Shown here one piece after another: positions 42,180 through 51,178 of a stretch of 64,000 bases of DNA. This stretch comes from MKSF01 sp037190225 (lineage in GTDB: Bacteria > Bacteroidota > Bacteroidia > Chitinophagales > Chitinophagaceae). The stretch spans positions 62,001-126,000 of the forward strand of contig JBBCJL010000003.1 in assembly GCA_037190225.1 (NCBI GenBank), given 5' to 3'. Each line of letters opens with the position of its first letter. Position 1 is the first letter of the stretch. Made by a program: the position numbers and the translations under genes. The notes beneath the pieces were generated by a model that did no database searches, had not been told where the DNA came from, and saw only the letters and a list, made by a program, of their open reading frames with translations.

Positions 42180-43990
42180 AAATAAATCTCTTTGCCCAGC
42201 TGCTTAAATTCCTCCGATTTATGATGCATACCCTGCGCAGCGGCGTCCCTGATCTCCTGGGTGATCTTCATAGAGCAGAATTTAGGGCCGCACATAGAGC
42301 AGAAGTGCGCGATCTTCGCGCCTTCCGCCGGCAGCGTTTCATCGTGGAACTGCCTGGCGGTGTCAGGGTCCAGGGAAAGATTGAACTGGTCTTCCCAGCG
42401 GAATTCAAAGCGTGCCTTGCTGAGGGCGTTATCCCTGTATTGCGCGCCGGGATGACCCTTGGCCAGGTCTGCGGCGTGCGCCGCCAGCTTGTAGGTGATC
42501 ACCCCGTCCTTCACATCTTTCCGATCCGGGAGTCCCAGGTGCTCCTTAGGTGTTACATAGCACAGCATCGCACAGCCGTACCATCCGATCATCGCTGCCC
42601 CGATGGCCGATGTGATATGGTCATAGCCCGGCGCGATATCAGTGGTCAGGGGACCCAGGGTATAGAACGGCGCTTCCTTACAGACCTCAAGCTGTTTCTC
42701 CATATTTTCCCTGATCATATGCATCGGCACATGCCCGGGACCTTCTATCATTACCTGCACGTCATGCTTCCAGGCTATGCGGGTCAGCTCTCCCAGGGTT
42801 TCCAGCTCCGCAAACTGCGCGGCATCATTGGCATCAGCGATAGAGCCGGGCCTCAGGCCGTCTCCCAGGGAAAAGGATACATCATAGCGCTTCATGATCT
42901 CGCATATTTCCTCGAAATGCGTATAGAGGAAGTTCTCCTGATGATGGTACAGGCACCACTTGGCCATGATGGAGCCTCCCCGGGATACGATACCCGTTAC
43001 ACGGCTGGCGGTCAGGTGAATGTAGCGTAAGAGCACGCCCGCGTGAATGGTAAAGTAAGAAACGCCCTGTTCCGCCTGCTCTATCAGGGTATCCCGGAAG
43101 ATCTCCCAGGTCAGGTTTTCCGGTATGCCCTTTACTTTTTCCAGGGCCTGGTAAATAGGTACGGTACCGATAGGAACGGGGGAGTTCCTGATGATCCATT
43201 CCCTTGTTTCATGAATATGCTTACCCGTGGAAAGGTCCATGATCGTATCAGCTCCCCACCGGCAGGCCCACACGGCCTTCTCGACCTCTTCCTCTATCCC
43301 GGAGGTCACGGCGCTGTTCCCGATATTGGCATTGATCTTGACCAGGAAGTTCCTCCCGATGATCATCGGCTCGCATTCAGGATGATTGATATTACATGGA
43401 ATGATAGCCCTGCCGGCCGCGATCTCATCCCGCACAAATTCGGGCGTTATACGCGATCTGGGAGTATTAGCCCCGAAGCTGTCGCCCGGGTGCTGCTGCC
43501 GCATCTCCGACCCAACGGCATCCAATTGCTCTATCCGCTGGTTCTCCCGGATAGCTACATATTCCATCTCTGCCGTAATAATGCCTCTCTTGGCGTAGTG
43601 CAGCTGGCTTACATTCCGGCCCGGCCGGGCCACCATCGGCCGATGACTGTATTCAAAACGCAGGTGGTCCAGACTTTTATCTTCCAGCCTTTTCCGGCCG
43701 TATTCCGAGGTAATGGTATCCAGCATCTCCACATCTCCCCTGCCCGATATCCAGGATTCCCGGATACGGGGCAGCCCCCTGCGCACATCGGTGTCCATAT
43801 GCCCGTCCGTGTACGGACCGGAAGTATCATAGACCGTAACGGGCGGATTATGTTCCACCTGGCCGTTGCTGAGCCTGGTGGGATGCAGGGTAATTTCTCT
43901 CATGGCCACCTTAACGGGAAAAAGCGTCCCGTCAATATATACCTTTCGCGAGCTGGGAAAAGGAGTCCTGGTAATCGTGTGTGTCATCAT
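42176..43990 (-). CDS. thiC: Phosphomethylpyrimidine synthase
   Basis: 604 residues. Converts aminoimidazole ribotide to HMP phosphate with a non-classical radical SAM cluster near the C-terminus, HFCSMCGPKFCSM (CxxCxxxxC, about residues 566-577). Other conserved blocks: RREITLHPT near 30, NIGNSAVTSGIEEEVEKAVWA near 222, DLSTGKHIHETREWI near 253, MIEGPGHVPMHMI near 416. Second gene of the operon, 27 bases after thiS. Confidence 0.98.
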   Translation of the reverse strand: MMTHTITRTPFPSSRKVYIDGTLFPVKVAMREITLHPTRLSNGQVEHNPPVTVYDTSGPYTDGHMDTDVRRGLPRIRESWISGRGDVEMLDTITSEYGRKRLEDKSLDHLRFEYSHRPMVARPGRNVSQLHYAKRGIITAEMEYVAIRENQRIEQLDAVGSEMRQQHPGDSFGANTPRSRITPEFVRDEIAAGRAIIPCNINHPECEPMIIGRNFLVKINANIGNSAVTSGIEEEVEKAVWACRWGADTIMDLSTGKHIHETREWIIRNSPVPIGTVPIYQALEKVKGIPENLTWEIFRDTLIEQAEQGVSYFTIHAGVLLRYIHLTASRVTGIVSRGGSIMAKWCLYHHQENFLYTHFEEICEIMKRYDVSFSLGDGLRPGSIADANDAAQFAELETLGELTRIAWKHDVQVMIEGPGHVPMHMIRENMEKQLEVCKEAPFYTLGPLTTDIAPGYDHITSAIGAAMIGWYGCAMLCYVTPKEHLGLPDRKDVKDGVITYKLAAHAADLAKGHPGAQYRDNALSKARFEFRWEDQFNLSLDPDTARQFHDETLPAEGAKIAHFCSMCGPKFCSMKITQEIRDAAAQGMHHKSEEFKQLGKEIYL

Positions 43991-44017
43991 AGCTACGTAG
44001 TTTGGATTAATGAAAGA

Positions 44018-44224
44018 TCAGCCTCCCTGGGCTGCGGTGATGATGAGAATGGTATCGTTGTCACGAAGGACCGTATCAGCCCATTCCCGGCGCGGAACCA
44101 CCCGGTCATTAAGAGCAACAGCGATCCCTTTGGTCTTTCCCGGGACCTCCAGAAGCATCAGGGCTTCCAGGGAAGGAAGCGGCTGGGCAAAAGACTTTTT
44201 GTTGTGATTGATTGTCAGTTCCAT
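44018..44224 (-). CDS. thiS: Sulfur carrier protein ThiS
   Basis: 68 residues of the ubiquitin-like fold, ending in the essential Gly-Gly (ITAAQGG). It carries sulfur as a C-terminal thiocarboxylate to ThiG. IAVALNDRVVPRREWADT is typical. First gene of the operon; its ATG (44224-44222) and the preceding AAGGA are inside a hairpin that can form in the leader. Confidence 0.95.
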   Translation of the reverse strand: MELTINHNKKSFAQPLPSLEALMLLEVPGKTKGIAVALNDRVVPRREWADTVLRDNDTILIITAAQGG

Positions 44225-44262
44225 TCCTTATAAGTTTTAACAGATGATAACTTCAGGAATGG
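44221..44262 (-). promoter_or_regulatory. Start-codon sequestering hairpin of the thi leader
   Basis: On the minus strand CCATTCCT (44262-44255) can pair perfectly with AGGAATGG (44228-44221), which contains the Shine-Dalgarno-like AGGA and the thiS ATG; the loop is 26 nt. This looks like the expression platform of the TPP riboswitch just upstream, controlling translation. Confidence 0.6.
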
Positions 44263-44296
44263 CTGCGACAGTGCGGACCGCACTTGTGAAGACATT

Positions 44297-44378
44297 TTAC
44301 TTTTCCCTCCGCCGGTATGATCCGGATCAGGTTCCAAGGGTAAAATCTCAGCCTGTATGATAACAGACACCCCTAAAG
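44297..44378 (-). promoter_or_regulatory. TPP riboswitch (THI element)
   Basis: Minus-strand leader with the THI-box consensus in order: AGGGGTG, GGCTGAGA, TACCCTTGGAACCTGATC, CGGATCATACCGGCG, AGGGAA. Binds thiamine pyrophosphate and turns off the thiamine operon. About 75 bases separate it from the thiS ATG. Confidence 0.95.
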
Positions 44379-44385
44379 TCAGGTG

Positions 44386-44393
44386 CTAAGTTA
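44386..44393 (-). promoter_or_regulatory. Probable -7 box of the thi operon
   Basis: TAACTTAG (7 of 8 to TAnnTTTG) lies about 8 bases before the riboswitch begins, which is where a start site is expected. No clear -33 box. Confidence 0.4.
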
Positions 44394-44579
44394 AACAATT
44401 TCCGGGGAAAACCATTTTTTAAAGTTTTCCTAAGAAGCGCAGCACAGCAGGGAGAAGCGCATTATTTTCTTCTGATCGCCGGCCCTTACAGCTCCAGCCA
44501 CAGGCAGGACGTAATATTTATTACCGTTTTAGTGGTAAACATTCCATAATTTTACCTTTCCCAGAAGCAGTTTTCCTTT

Positions 44580-47015
44580 ATGCAATTCGTTGATGTCATT
44601 ATTCCCCTTCATTTACCTCAAACCCTTACCTACAGCGTTCCCCTGGAATGGCAGGACCAACTGGCCATAGGTAAACGCGCCGATGTAAGCTTAGGGAAGA
44701 ATAAGCATTACGCAGCCATTATCTTCCGTATCCACGACCTGAAGCCTTTAGGCTATGATTGCAAGCCTATTTCCGGCATCATAGACGAGCATCCTGTTGT
44801 GGGCACCCGGCAGCTGCAATTCTGGGAATGGATCGCCAATTATTACCTGGCATCTTTAGGGGATGTGATGCATGCCGCCCTCCCGGCCCACCTGAAGCTG
44901 ATGAGCGAGAACCTGCTCCTCTGGAACGACCTGGCAGATACGATCCCGCAGGATCTTTCAGATGACGCTTTCATGCTGGCCGAAGCCCTGTCCATCAGGA
45001 AAAGGCTGACCCTCGAAGAAGCCAGGAATATCGTGTCCGGGCATACGCATCATGCTATCAACGAGATACTGGAGCAGGGCCTGGCGCTGGTGCAGGACCA
45101 GCTGGAAGAAAAGTACAGACCGAAGTATGAAAAGTATGTCTTTCTCCGGGAAACGCTGGATTCGGACGAGGCAATGAATGAGGTCTTTGAGCAGCTGACC
45201 AGAAGCGCCAAACAGCAGAAAATGCTCCTGGCCTTCTACCAGATACGGCAGCAGGATAAGGAAGTACCGGCCAGAAAGCTGCTGGAGGTATCCGGCCTCT
45301 CCGCAGCTATCCTTAATGCCCTGACCGAAAAAAATATCCTGTATACCCGGATGCTGCCCGTGGACCGTGTTCCCCAGTGGGGATCGGATGCCCACAGCTC
45401 CTTTAGCCTCAGCGTTGCCCAGCAGCAGGCAGCGGATGAGATCAGGAAATCGTGGCAGCAACAGCAGCAGGTATTGCTCCATGGCGTTACAGGCAGCGGT
45501 AAGACACTGGTATATATCGACCTGATCAGGGAGTGCATAGCCGAAGGAAAGCAGGCCCTTTTCCTGCTGCCGGAAATAGCGCTCACTACGCAGATGATCG
45601 CCAGGCTGAGGTCCTATTTCGGGGAAGAGCTGGGCGTGTACCATTCTCATTTTTCCCCTGATGAGCGTGTGGAGATATGGAAGAAGGTACAGGATAATAC
45701 ATACAAGATCGTACTGGGCGCCAGGAGCGCGGTATGGCTTCCTTTCAGCCGGCTGGGACTTATCATCATTGATGAGGAGCACGATTTCAGCTATAAGCAG
45801 CAGGACCCCGCACCCCGGTTCCAGGCCAGGGACAGCGCGCTGGTGCTGGCACAGCTCCACGATGCCAGGGTGCTGCTCGGCTCTGCTACTCCTTCCGTTG
45901 AGACCCTTTATAATGTACAGCAGAAAAAGTACGGCTATGTCAGCTTAGCCACACGATATAATGACGTCCGGTTGCCGGATATCTCCCTGGTGCATGCCCG
46001 GCAGACCCAGCCCGCCCTGTCACAGTTCCTGACCGTACCGCTCCTGGAAAGCATACAGCAGACCCTGGAGAAGGGCCAGCAGGTGATCCTGTTCCAGAAC
46101 AAACGCGGCTATGCGCCTTTCCTGATGTGCAGCATGTGCGGCTGGATCCCGCATTGTAAGAATTGCGATGTATCCATGACCTATCATAAGCATTCCGATA
46201 AGCTGCATTGTCATTATTGCGGCACCAGGTCCAATCCCATCCAGCATTGTCTCAATTGCGGCAATAACCGTATCGTCTCCAGGAACTTCGGTACCGAAAA
46301 GGCAGAAGAGGACCTGCAGCGGATATTTCCGCAGAAGAAGATCGCCCGGATGGACTGGGATAATATGAAGGGAAAAGGCGTACAGGAAAAGCTGCTTAAA
46401 GATTTTGAAGCCGGGAGAATAGATATACTGGTAGGTACGCAGATGGTGACCAAAGGGCTTGACTTCGGCAACGTGGGGCTGGTGGGCATACTGAGCGCCG
46501 ACAGCCTGCTGAATTTCCCGGATTTCCGGACCAATGAGCGCGCCTATCAATTGATGGAGCAGGTGAGCGGCAGAGCCGGCCGGGTGTACGGGGACGGCCT
46601 GGTGGTCATACAGACCAATAACCTCAACCATCCGCTGCTGTCGCTGTTGAAAGCGCATAATTACAAGCAGTTCTATACCCAGGAAGTGATGCAGAGAGGA
46701 CAGTTCGGCTATCCGCCCTATGTCCGGATGATCAGGATAGTCTGCAAGCACAGGGATAAGGATAAGGTACAGAAAGCCGCCGCAGACCTGGTAGCTAGGC
46801 TGCAGGCCATACCCCATTTTGAGACCAAAGGCCCGACATCCGGCCTTATACCCCGCATCCAGAATATGTATATAGAAGAGATCTGGATCAAGCTCCCCAA
46901 GCAGGGACGCCAGCTACAGGAGCTGAAGTTCAGTATCGCATCCTGCTGCAACGAGGTGCAGCGCCAGCGGGGAAATTCCTCCGTGCAGATCAATATCAAC
47001 GTGGATCCTTATTAG
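44580..47015 (+). CDS. priA: Primosomal protein N' (replication restart helicase)
   Basis: 811 residues. N-terminal fork-binding domain (VIIPLHLPQTLTY); helicase lobe 1 with Walker A GVTGSGKT near residue 304 and Walker B IIIDEEHDFSYK near 395; zinc-binding insertion with paired cysteines CSMCGWIPHCKNC and CHYCG...CLNCG near 517-560; helicase lobe 2 with GTQMVTKGLDF near 620 and QVSGRAGR near 660. Restarts stalled replication forks by loading DnaB. A weak TACCTTTC box lies at 44553-44560. Divergent from the thi operon. Confidence 0.96.
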   Translation: MQFVDVIIPLHLPQTLTYSVPLEWQDQLAIGKRADVSLGKNKHYAAIIFRIHDLKPLGYDCKPISGIIDEHPVVGTRQLQFWEWIANYYLASLGDVMHAALPAHLKLMSENLLLWNDLADTIPQDLSDDAFMLAEALSIRKRLTLEEARNIVSGHTHHAINEILEQGLALVQDQLEEKYRPKYEKYVFLRETLDSDEAMNEVFEQLTRSAKQQKMLLAFYQIRQQDKEVPARKLLEVSGLSAAILNALTEKNILYTRMLPVDRVPQWGSDAHSSFSLSVAQQQAADEIRKSWQQQQQVLLHGVTGSGKTLVYIDLIRECIAEGKQALFLLPEIALTTQMIARLRSYFGEELGVYHSHFSPDERVEIWKKVQDNTYKIVLGARSAVWLPFSRLGLIIIDEEHDFSYKQQDPAPRFQARDSALVLAQLHDARVLLGSATPSVETLYNVQQKKYGYVSLATRYNDVRLPDISLVHARQTQPALSQFLTVPLLESIQQTLEKGQQVILFQNKRGYAPFLMCSMCGWIPHCKNCDVSMTYHKHSDKLHCHYCGTRSNPIQHCLNCGNNRIVSRNFGTEKAEEDLQRIFPQKKIARMDWDNMKGKGVQEKLLKDFEAGRIDILVGTQMVTKGLDFGNVGLVGILSADSLLNFPDFRTNERAYQLMEQVSGRAGRVYGDGLVVIQTNNLNHPLLSLLKAHNYKQFYTQEVMQRGQFGYPPYVRMIRIVCKHRDKDKVQKAAADLVARLQAIPHFETKGPTSGLIPRIQNMYIEEIWIKLPKQGRQLQELKFSIASCCNEVQRQRGNSSVQININVDPY

Positions 47016-47063
47016 GTCTCATCATCCGGTATCTTATTGTCGTCCCCTGCACCCCGGCTGTAG

Positions 47064-47666
47064 CTATTCTTTCCCGGGTACAGATGTCCCTTCAAATTCA
47101 ATCCTCGGATCGTTTACATCCACCAATTCCGCCAGCTCGTATATATTCCGGTAACCATAACCGTAGAGATTGATAAATGTGGGAATATTGAGGGCCAGTG
47201 TCACAGGACCCTTACCCGGCCTGCGCTCCTCCGTAATAGCCGTGGGAGATGTGCGGGGTGTGGGAGCTGCTGCTTTGGTGATAAAGGCCCTGTCCATTCC
47301 CGATGGCTGTGTGCGGTCTGAAAAGTTATTATTGCAATATATCAATATCCGGGTGGCGGTGCCGTTGTATTGCTCCATCAGCTCATCCAGGGCTGCCTGC
47401 GTGAAGTCAGAAAAGTTCAGGTGTACCGCACCTTTCACGTGCTTATAATCATACATTGCCCTGGAACGCGAATCCAGGATAATAGTATGCGGGTCTTTCG
47501 CTTTTTGCAGGAAGTCATCCAGGTAAACCAGCCTTTCCGTCCTGTAGTCTCTCACTTCACTGACCAGGGCTTCATAGTCCCCGTAATTCACTTTAGCAGG
47601 AGGGTATACCTGTTGCTGCTCCCAACCAGGCAATACCATCCACAGTAGTAAGCATATGTTTTTCAT
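47064..47666 (-). CDS. Secreted rhodanese-like protein
   Basis: 200 residues. Short hydrophobic N-terminus suggests export. Rhodanese features: IILDSRSRAMYDYKHVKGAVHLNFSDF near residue 62 (CH2A-like with HVKGA) and the active-site loop LIYCNNNFSDR with Cys111. The loop is followed by an insertion of about 40 residues rich in Ala/Pro/Thr before the family-like TFINLYGYGYRNIYEL end. Sulfurtransferase or redox role likely but not certain. Convergent with priA, 48 bases apart. Confidence 0.78.
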   Translation of the reverse strand: MKNICLLLWMVLPGWEQQQVYPPAKVNYGDYEALVSEVRDYRTERLVYLDDFLQKAKDPHTIILDSRSRAMYDYKHVKGAVHLNFSDFTQAALDELMEQYNGTATRILIYCNNNFSDRTQPSGMDRAFITKAAAPTPRTSPTAITEERRPGKGPVTLALNIPTFINLYGYGYRNIYELAELVDVNDPRIEFEGTSVPGKE

Positions 47667-47824
47667 CGGGCTTTATATTTTACTTCAAAAGTATATTCCC
47701 GGCCTTACATTTTGCCTGACCACTGGGTCAACGTCCTTTATGAGCTGGTGAAACCGTTTATCCGGCAGTCAGGGTCACCACTTGGTATGGCTGTTATGCA
47801 ATGACCAAGCCATAAAACGGCAAG

Positions 47825-48595
47825 CTACAGAGAGATATTCTCCAGGATAGCATCCCAGAGGCCTTTCCGCTTCTGCAGGGCTTCTTTTGCCGTATCCGCT
47901 ATTTCCTGCCATTTGACAGGGTCCTCTCCCGCAAGCTCCCGGATCATCATCATAGCCAGCGGGCCATGCTCATCTCCGTCCAGCTCTATATGTCTTTGAA
48001 AATAGTACACCAGCTTTGAGAGGTCCGCACCGGGAAAAGCCACCTGTATCTCCTGCAGGATGGCTCCGAACATATCCGGGATCAGGTCTTCCCGCCCGAA
48101 AGTAAAGGCGGCAGCGATCTTATGCGGCTGTCCTTCTTTTATAACATCGAATGTATAGGAGAGGAAATCCTTTACCCTACTGTCGGCCTCCATAGCTGCT
48201 ATTGCCGGAGCGATCTCCCGGCCCGACCGCAGGTCTGCAACCAGGCTGCAGATACCGGTAGTATCCGCCCCTATATGCTCCATAGCATCCAGGTACATTT
48301 CAAAGTGGCTCAGCCTGCGGCCATCTATGTATTCATCAGATTCTTCCGCCAGCACGATCTCATTGATCAGGTAGCGGGTATTGGGATCGGGTGTGGCGAA
48401 CCAGGGCACCTGCGTACAGGTCAACGCTCCCTGCAGGGCTTTCAGCAAGGACATAAAATCCCATACCGCGTACACATGAAATTCGGTAAAGGTACGCAGG
48501 TGGTCCAGCATACGGATACGCGCGTAGAGAGGATGTGTCAGCAGGAGGTTCCTTTCTTCTGTAATGGCAATGTTGATATCCTGAATTGTGTTCAT
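47825..48595 (-). CDS. DUF3050 family protein (heme-oxygenase-like fold)
   Basis: 256 residues, all-helical by composition. Sequence blocks FHVYAVWDFMSLLKALQ near residue 38, LINEIVLAEESDE near 75, LSHFEMYLDAMEHIGAD near 95, and YYFQRHIELDGDEHGPLA near 205 identify DUF3050. The spaced Glu/His/Asp residues on successive helices resemble the TenA/heme-oxygenase-like diiron group, so metal binding is possible, but this is inference. Lies between recO and the rhodanese gene on the same strand; 79 bases to recO. Confidence 0.75.
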   Translation of the reverse strand: MNTIQDINIAITEERNLLLTHPLYARIRMLDHLRTFTEFHVYAVWDFMSLLKALQGALTCTQVPWFATPDPNTRYLINEIVLAEESDEYIDGRRLSHFEMYLDAMEHIGADTTGICSLVADLRSGREIAPAIAAMEADSRVKDFLSYTFDVIKEGQPHKIAAAFTFGREDLIPDMFGAILQEIQVAFPGADLSKLVYYFQRHIELDGDEHGPLAMMMIRELAGEDPVKWQEIADTAKEALQKRKGLWDAILENISL

Positions 48596-48674
48596 GCTGC
48601 AAAGGTACAGTCTCCGGTATATTTTTAATCAGGCGTGTACATATATGATTGCACCATATGAACCGCCAAGCGGA

Positions 48675-49403
48675 TCAGCTTAAGATAGCGGCCAGGACAG
48701 GGAGGGAGCGCAAAGGCTTAAAGTTGGGGTAATGGTGTTCCATAAAGACCAGCAAGCCCTGCAGTATATCATGCTGCCGCTGCCGGTGACCGATGGTGCG
48801 CAACGCTTCCATATCAGCTATACCGTTCATTTCGGCGATGATACCGGATGCCGTTGCATCCAGGAACGGCGGCACATCCGGCATTACAGGCAGGAAACGG
48901 CCTTCCCAGATGTTCAGGTAGGGCGCCTGGGATGAATGGTTATTGTCTATCGTATATCCTGAAAGCCTGTTGAGCGTGAGCAGGAAGAAAGCGGGCAGCA
49001 AGGCCAGCGGTGCGGTACCGTCATCCAGCCTGACAAACATATGCCTGACGGTATCATACAGCTCTTCCTGCGGAAAATCCTGCTGCAGTATATTGTGCAG
49101 CACTTCCAGCATAAACAGCTGCACGCAGTTCGCGGGAATATCTTCTCTCAGGGCCTTATAGGTATAGGCCAATTGCGCTTCCCTGACCAGCTGAAGGCTT
49201 TTATGCGGCGTGTTGTAAAAATCCAGTGTAACAATATTGCCCGGCTGAAAGATATTGGCCTTCATGGAATGGGAACGTGCTGTCCGGACACCTTTTACAA
49301 TAAAGCTTTTCAGTCCGTATACCCGGGTAAATCCCTGGCAGATCAGGCTCGTTTCACCATACCTGGTGGTTTTCAGTATAATCCCTTCAGATTGTACTAT
49401 CAT
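48675..49403 (-). CDS. recO: DNA repair protein RecO
   Basis: 242 residues from the ATG at 49403; the frame also opens with TTG at 49415 but that lies in the tRNA-His terminator. OB-fold start IVQSEGIILKTTRYGETSLICQGFTRVYG and KGVRTARS are typical, followed by the helical domain. The four zinc cysteines of many RecO proteins are missing, as is usual in Bacteroidota. Acts with RecR/RecF in recombination repair and RecA loading. Its start is 20 or so bases after the tRNA-His terminator. Confidence 0.88.
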   Translation of the reverse strand: MIVQSEGIILKTTRYGETSLICQGFTRVYGLKSFIVKGVRTARSHSMKANIFQPGNIVTLDFYNTPHKSLQLVREAQLAYTYKALREDIPANCVQLFMLEVLHNILQQDFPQEELYDTVRHMFVRLDDGTAPLALLPAFFLLTLNRLSGYTIDNNHSSQAPYLNIWEGRFLPVMPDVPPFLDATASGIIAEMNGIADMEALRTIGHRQRQHDILQGLLVFMEHHYPNFKPLRSLPVLAAILS

Positions 49404-49413
49404 AATGCGGTAC

Positions 49414-49445
49414 AATAAAAAAAGCTACTGAGATCCAGTAGCTTT
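49414..49445 (-). terminator. Terminator after tRNA-His pair
   Basis: Minus-strand stem AAAGCTACTG / CAGTAGCTTT (10 bp) with 5-nt loop, followed by a run of T. It ends about 10 bases before the recO ATG. Confidence 0.85.
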
Positions 49446-49451
49446 GAATGG

Positions 49452-49526
<75 letters not shown>

Positions 49527-49550
49527 ATAAACAATAAAAAACTTCTCCTG

Positions 49551-49625
<75 letters not shown>

Positions 49626-49637
49626 GTTTATGGGTTG

Positions 49638-49667
49638 CAAAAATACTGATTAAAATCAATTTACAAA
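49638..49667 (-). promoter_or_regulatory. Promoter of the tRNA-His pair
   Basis: Minus-strand TTTG (49667-49664), 18-bp spacer, TATTTTTG (49645-49638), ending 12 bases before the first tRNA-His. Confidence 0.75.
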
Positions 49668-49701
49668 ATTTTTCTTTCGTATTTCCACAGCACCCTGCCT
49701 A

Positions 49702-51054
49702 TTATTTTTTGCTGTACTGGAGCCAGGGCTGCAATTTTCCGCAATTCCTGTATTCTTCATCCACGTTGATGTAGAAGTTAGGAATTTTCTGGTCTATATA
49801 TTTCTCCAGGTAACGGGCCTGCTTCAGGCTCAGCGCTTTCTGCTGGAGGAGCGCATAGTCATCCTTAAGATTGAGCAGGTGGGGATCTACCCTGCTCTGG
49901 AGATAGATGATGCGTACGGATCGCTGTTCCGTGTAAGGGTCCGCATAATAGTGCGCCTCTGAATATTCACCTACCTGCATCTTCTGTATATTGGTAGCTG
50001 CATAAGGGTCCAGCTCGTCCATCTGCATATTCGTTGTTCCGGTCTGCATATTCATTATCATACCACCGGTCATTTTTGCGTTCTCATCGGTAGTATATTT
50101 GTTGACGGCTTCACCAAAAGTTATTTTCCCGTCCTTGAGCAGCCTGGCTACGGAGTCTGCCAGCACTTTCGTTTTTTCAAAGTCTGTGGTGGTTACTTCG
50201 GGAATAATGACAATGTGCTTTACTTTCGCTGTCGTATTGGAAGTCTTGGAAACCATTTGTACTATATGATACCCGAATTTACTGCGGAATACCGGCGATA
50301 TCTCACCAGGCTGCAGCTTCATGGCTGCCGATACAAATGTGGGATCCATCTTATCTTTTTCCAGGAGCAGGTTACCGCCGTCCAGCTTGGTACGATCCAT
50401 ACCGTAAAGACTGGCCATAGTAGCGAAGCTTTTGCCTTTTTCCACGATATCTTTACGGATGCCTTCCAGCTTTTCCTTGGCATAGTCTTCCATCTCCTGT
50501 GAGGGCTTGGGCTGGAAAATGATCTGCCCCACTTCTACCGTAGCCGGGATAGGTGTAAGACTATCGGGGTTGAGCGTTTTATAGAATTGCTCCACTTCAA
50601 AAGGTGTCACTTTAATAGCAGACACCAGCTTCCGCTGCATTTCCTGCGCAGTGAGCTGCTCCTTAAAGAACAGGCGGTTCTCTTCCCGCATCTGGTAGAT
50701 GGTTTTCCCGGATTTACGCTCCAGCTCCTCGCGGCTGCCGGCCATAGAGAGGAAGTAATTGATCCGCTCCTGTATTTTCTGCTCCACTTCCGCATCCGAT
50801 ACGATCACGCTATCCCTTTCCGCCTGTGCCACCAGTATCTGCCTTACCATCATTTCGTACAATGCATCGCAAACGGAATAGTTTTCCAGGTAGTAATTAT
50901 TTTCTTTCTCCTGGTTATACAGGACGTTCAACTCAGAGTTCAAGATAATACTGTTTCCCACCCTGCCCGCGATCTTATCCAGGTTACGGGTCTGCGCCTG
51001 TATACCATAAGCCGTTAATATTCCGGAAAGTACTAATGCAATCTTCTTAATCAT
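49702..51054 (-). CDS. SurA-like periplasmic peptidyl-prolyl isomerase
   Basis: 450 residues from the ATG at 51054, where a signal peptide begins (MIKKIALVLSGILTAYGIQAQ). N-terminal SurA-type chaperone region (IAGRVGNSIILNSELN), then two parvulin-like domains (about 175-285 with LQPGEISPVFRSKFGYHIVQM, and about 285-390, more degenerate with TFGEAVNKYTTDENAKMTGG). Helps outer-membrane proteins fold. An upstream frame start at 51063 overlaps the promoter box TACCTTTG at 51061-51068, so the ATG at 51054 is preferred and the mRNA may be nearly leaderless. Confidence 0.87.
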   Translation of the reverse strand: MIKKIALVLSGILTAYGIQAQTRNLDKIAGRVGNSIILNSELNVLYNQEKENNYYLENYSVCDALYEMMVRQILVAQAERDSVIVSDAEVEQKIQERINYFLSMAGSREELERKSGKTIYQMREENRLFFKEQLTAQEMQRKLVSAIKVTPFEVEQFYKTLNPDSLTPIPATVEVGQIIFQPKPSQEMEDYAKEKLEGIRKDIVEKGKSFATMASLYGMDRTKLDGGNLLLEKDKMDPTFVSAAMKLQPGEISPVFRSKFGYHIVQMVSKTSNTTAKVKHIVIIPEVTTTDFEKTKVLADSVARLLKDGKITFGEAVNKYTTDENAKMTGGMIMNMQTGTTNMQMDELDPYAATNIQKMQVGEYSEAHYYADPYTEQRSVRIIYLQSRVDPHLLNLKDDYALLQQKALSLKQARYLEKYIDQKIPNFYINVDEEYRNCGKLQPWLQYSKK

Positions 51055-51060
51055 AGCCCA

Positions 51061-51068
51061 CAAAGGTA
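51061..51068 (-). promoter_or_regulatory. -7 box immediately before the SurA-like gene
   Basis: TACCTTTG, an exact TAnnTTTG match, ending 6 bases before the ATG at 51054. No TTTG at the -33 distance. Confidence 0.5.
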
Positions 51069-51178
51069 ATTATTTTAATATTCAAGTGTAAACGCAATTT
51101 TTACCGGAATATTGTAACATTTCCTGATATACCGCCCCTTTATGTGTTCCCGGGAAATATGCTTTACGGGATTTCCGC

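Noticed and set aside
43043..44233. Long frame opposite thiC (396 residues)
   Set aside because: Shadow of thiC and thiS; Arg/Pro/His-rich without any family pattern. The same holds for frames opposite thrS (54288-55244), recO and priA.
47740..47820. Possible pseudoknot (CTTGGT-ATGGC ... ACCAAG-CCAT) between the rhodanese and DUF3050 genes
   Set aside because: Stems of only 4-6 bp; easily found by chance and not near a start codon.
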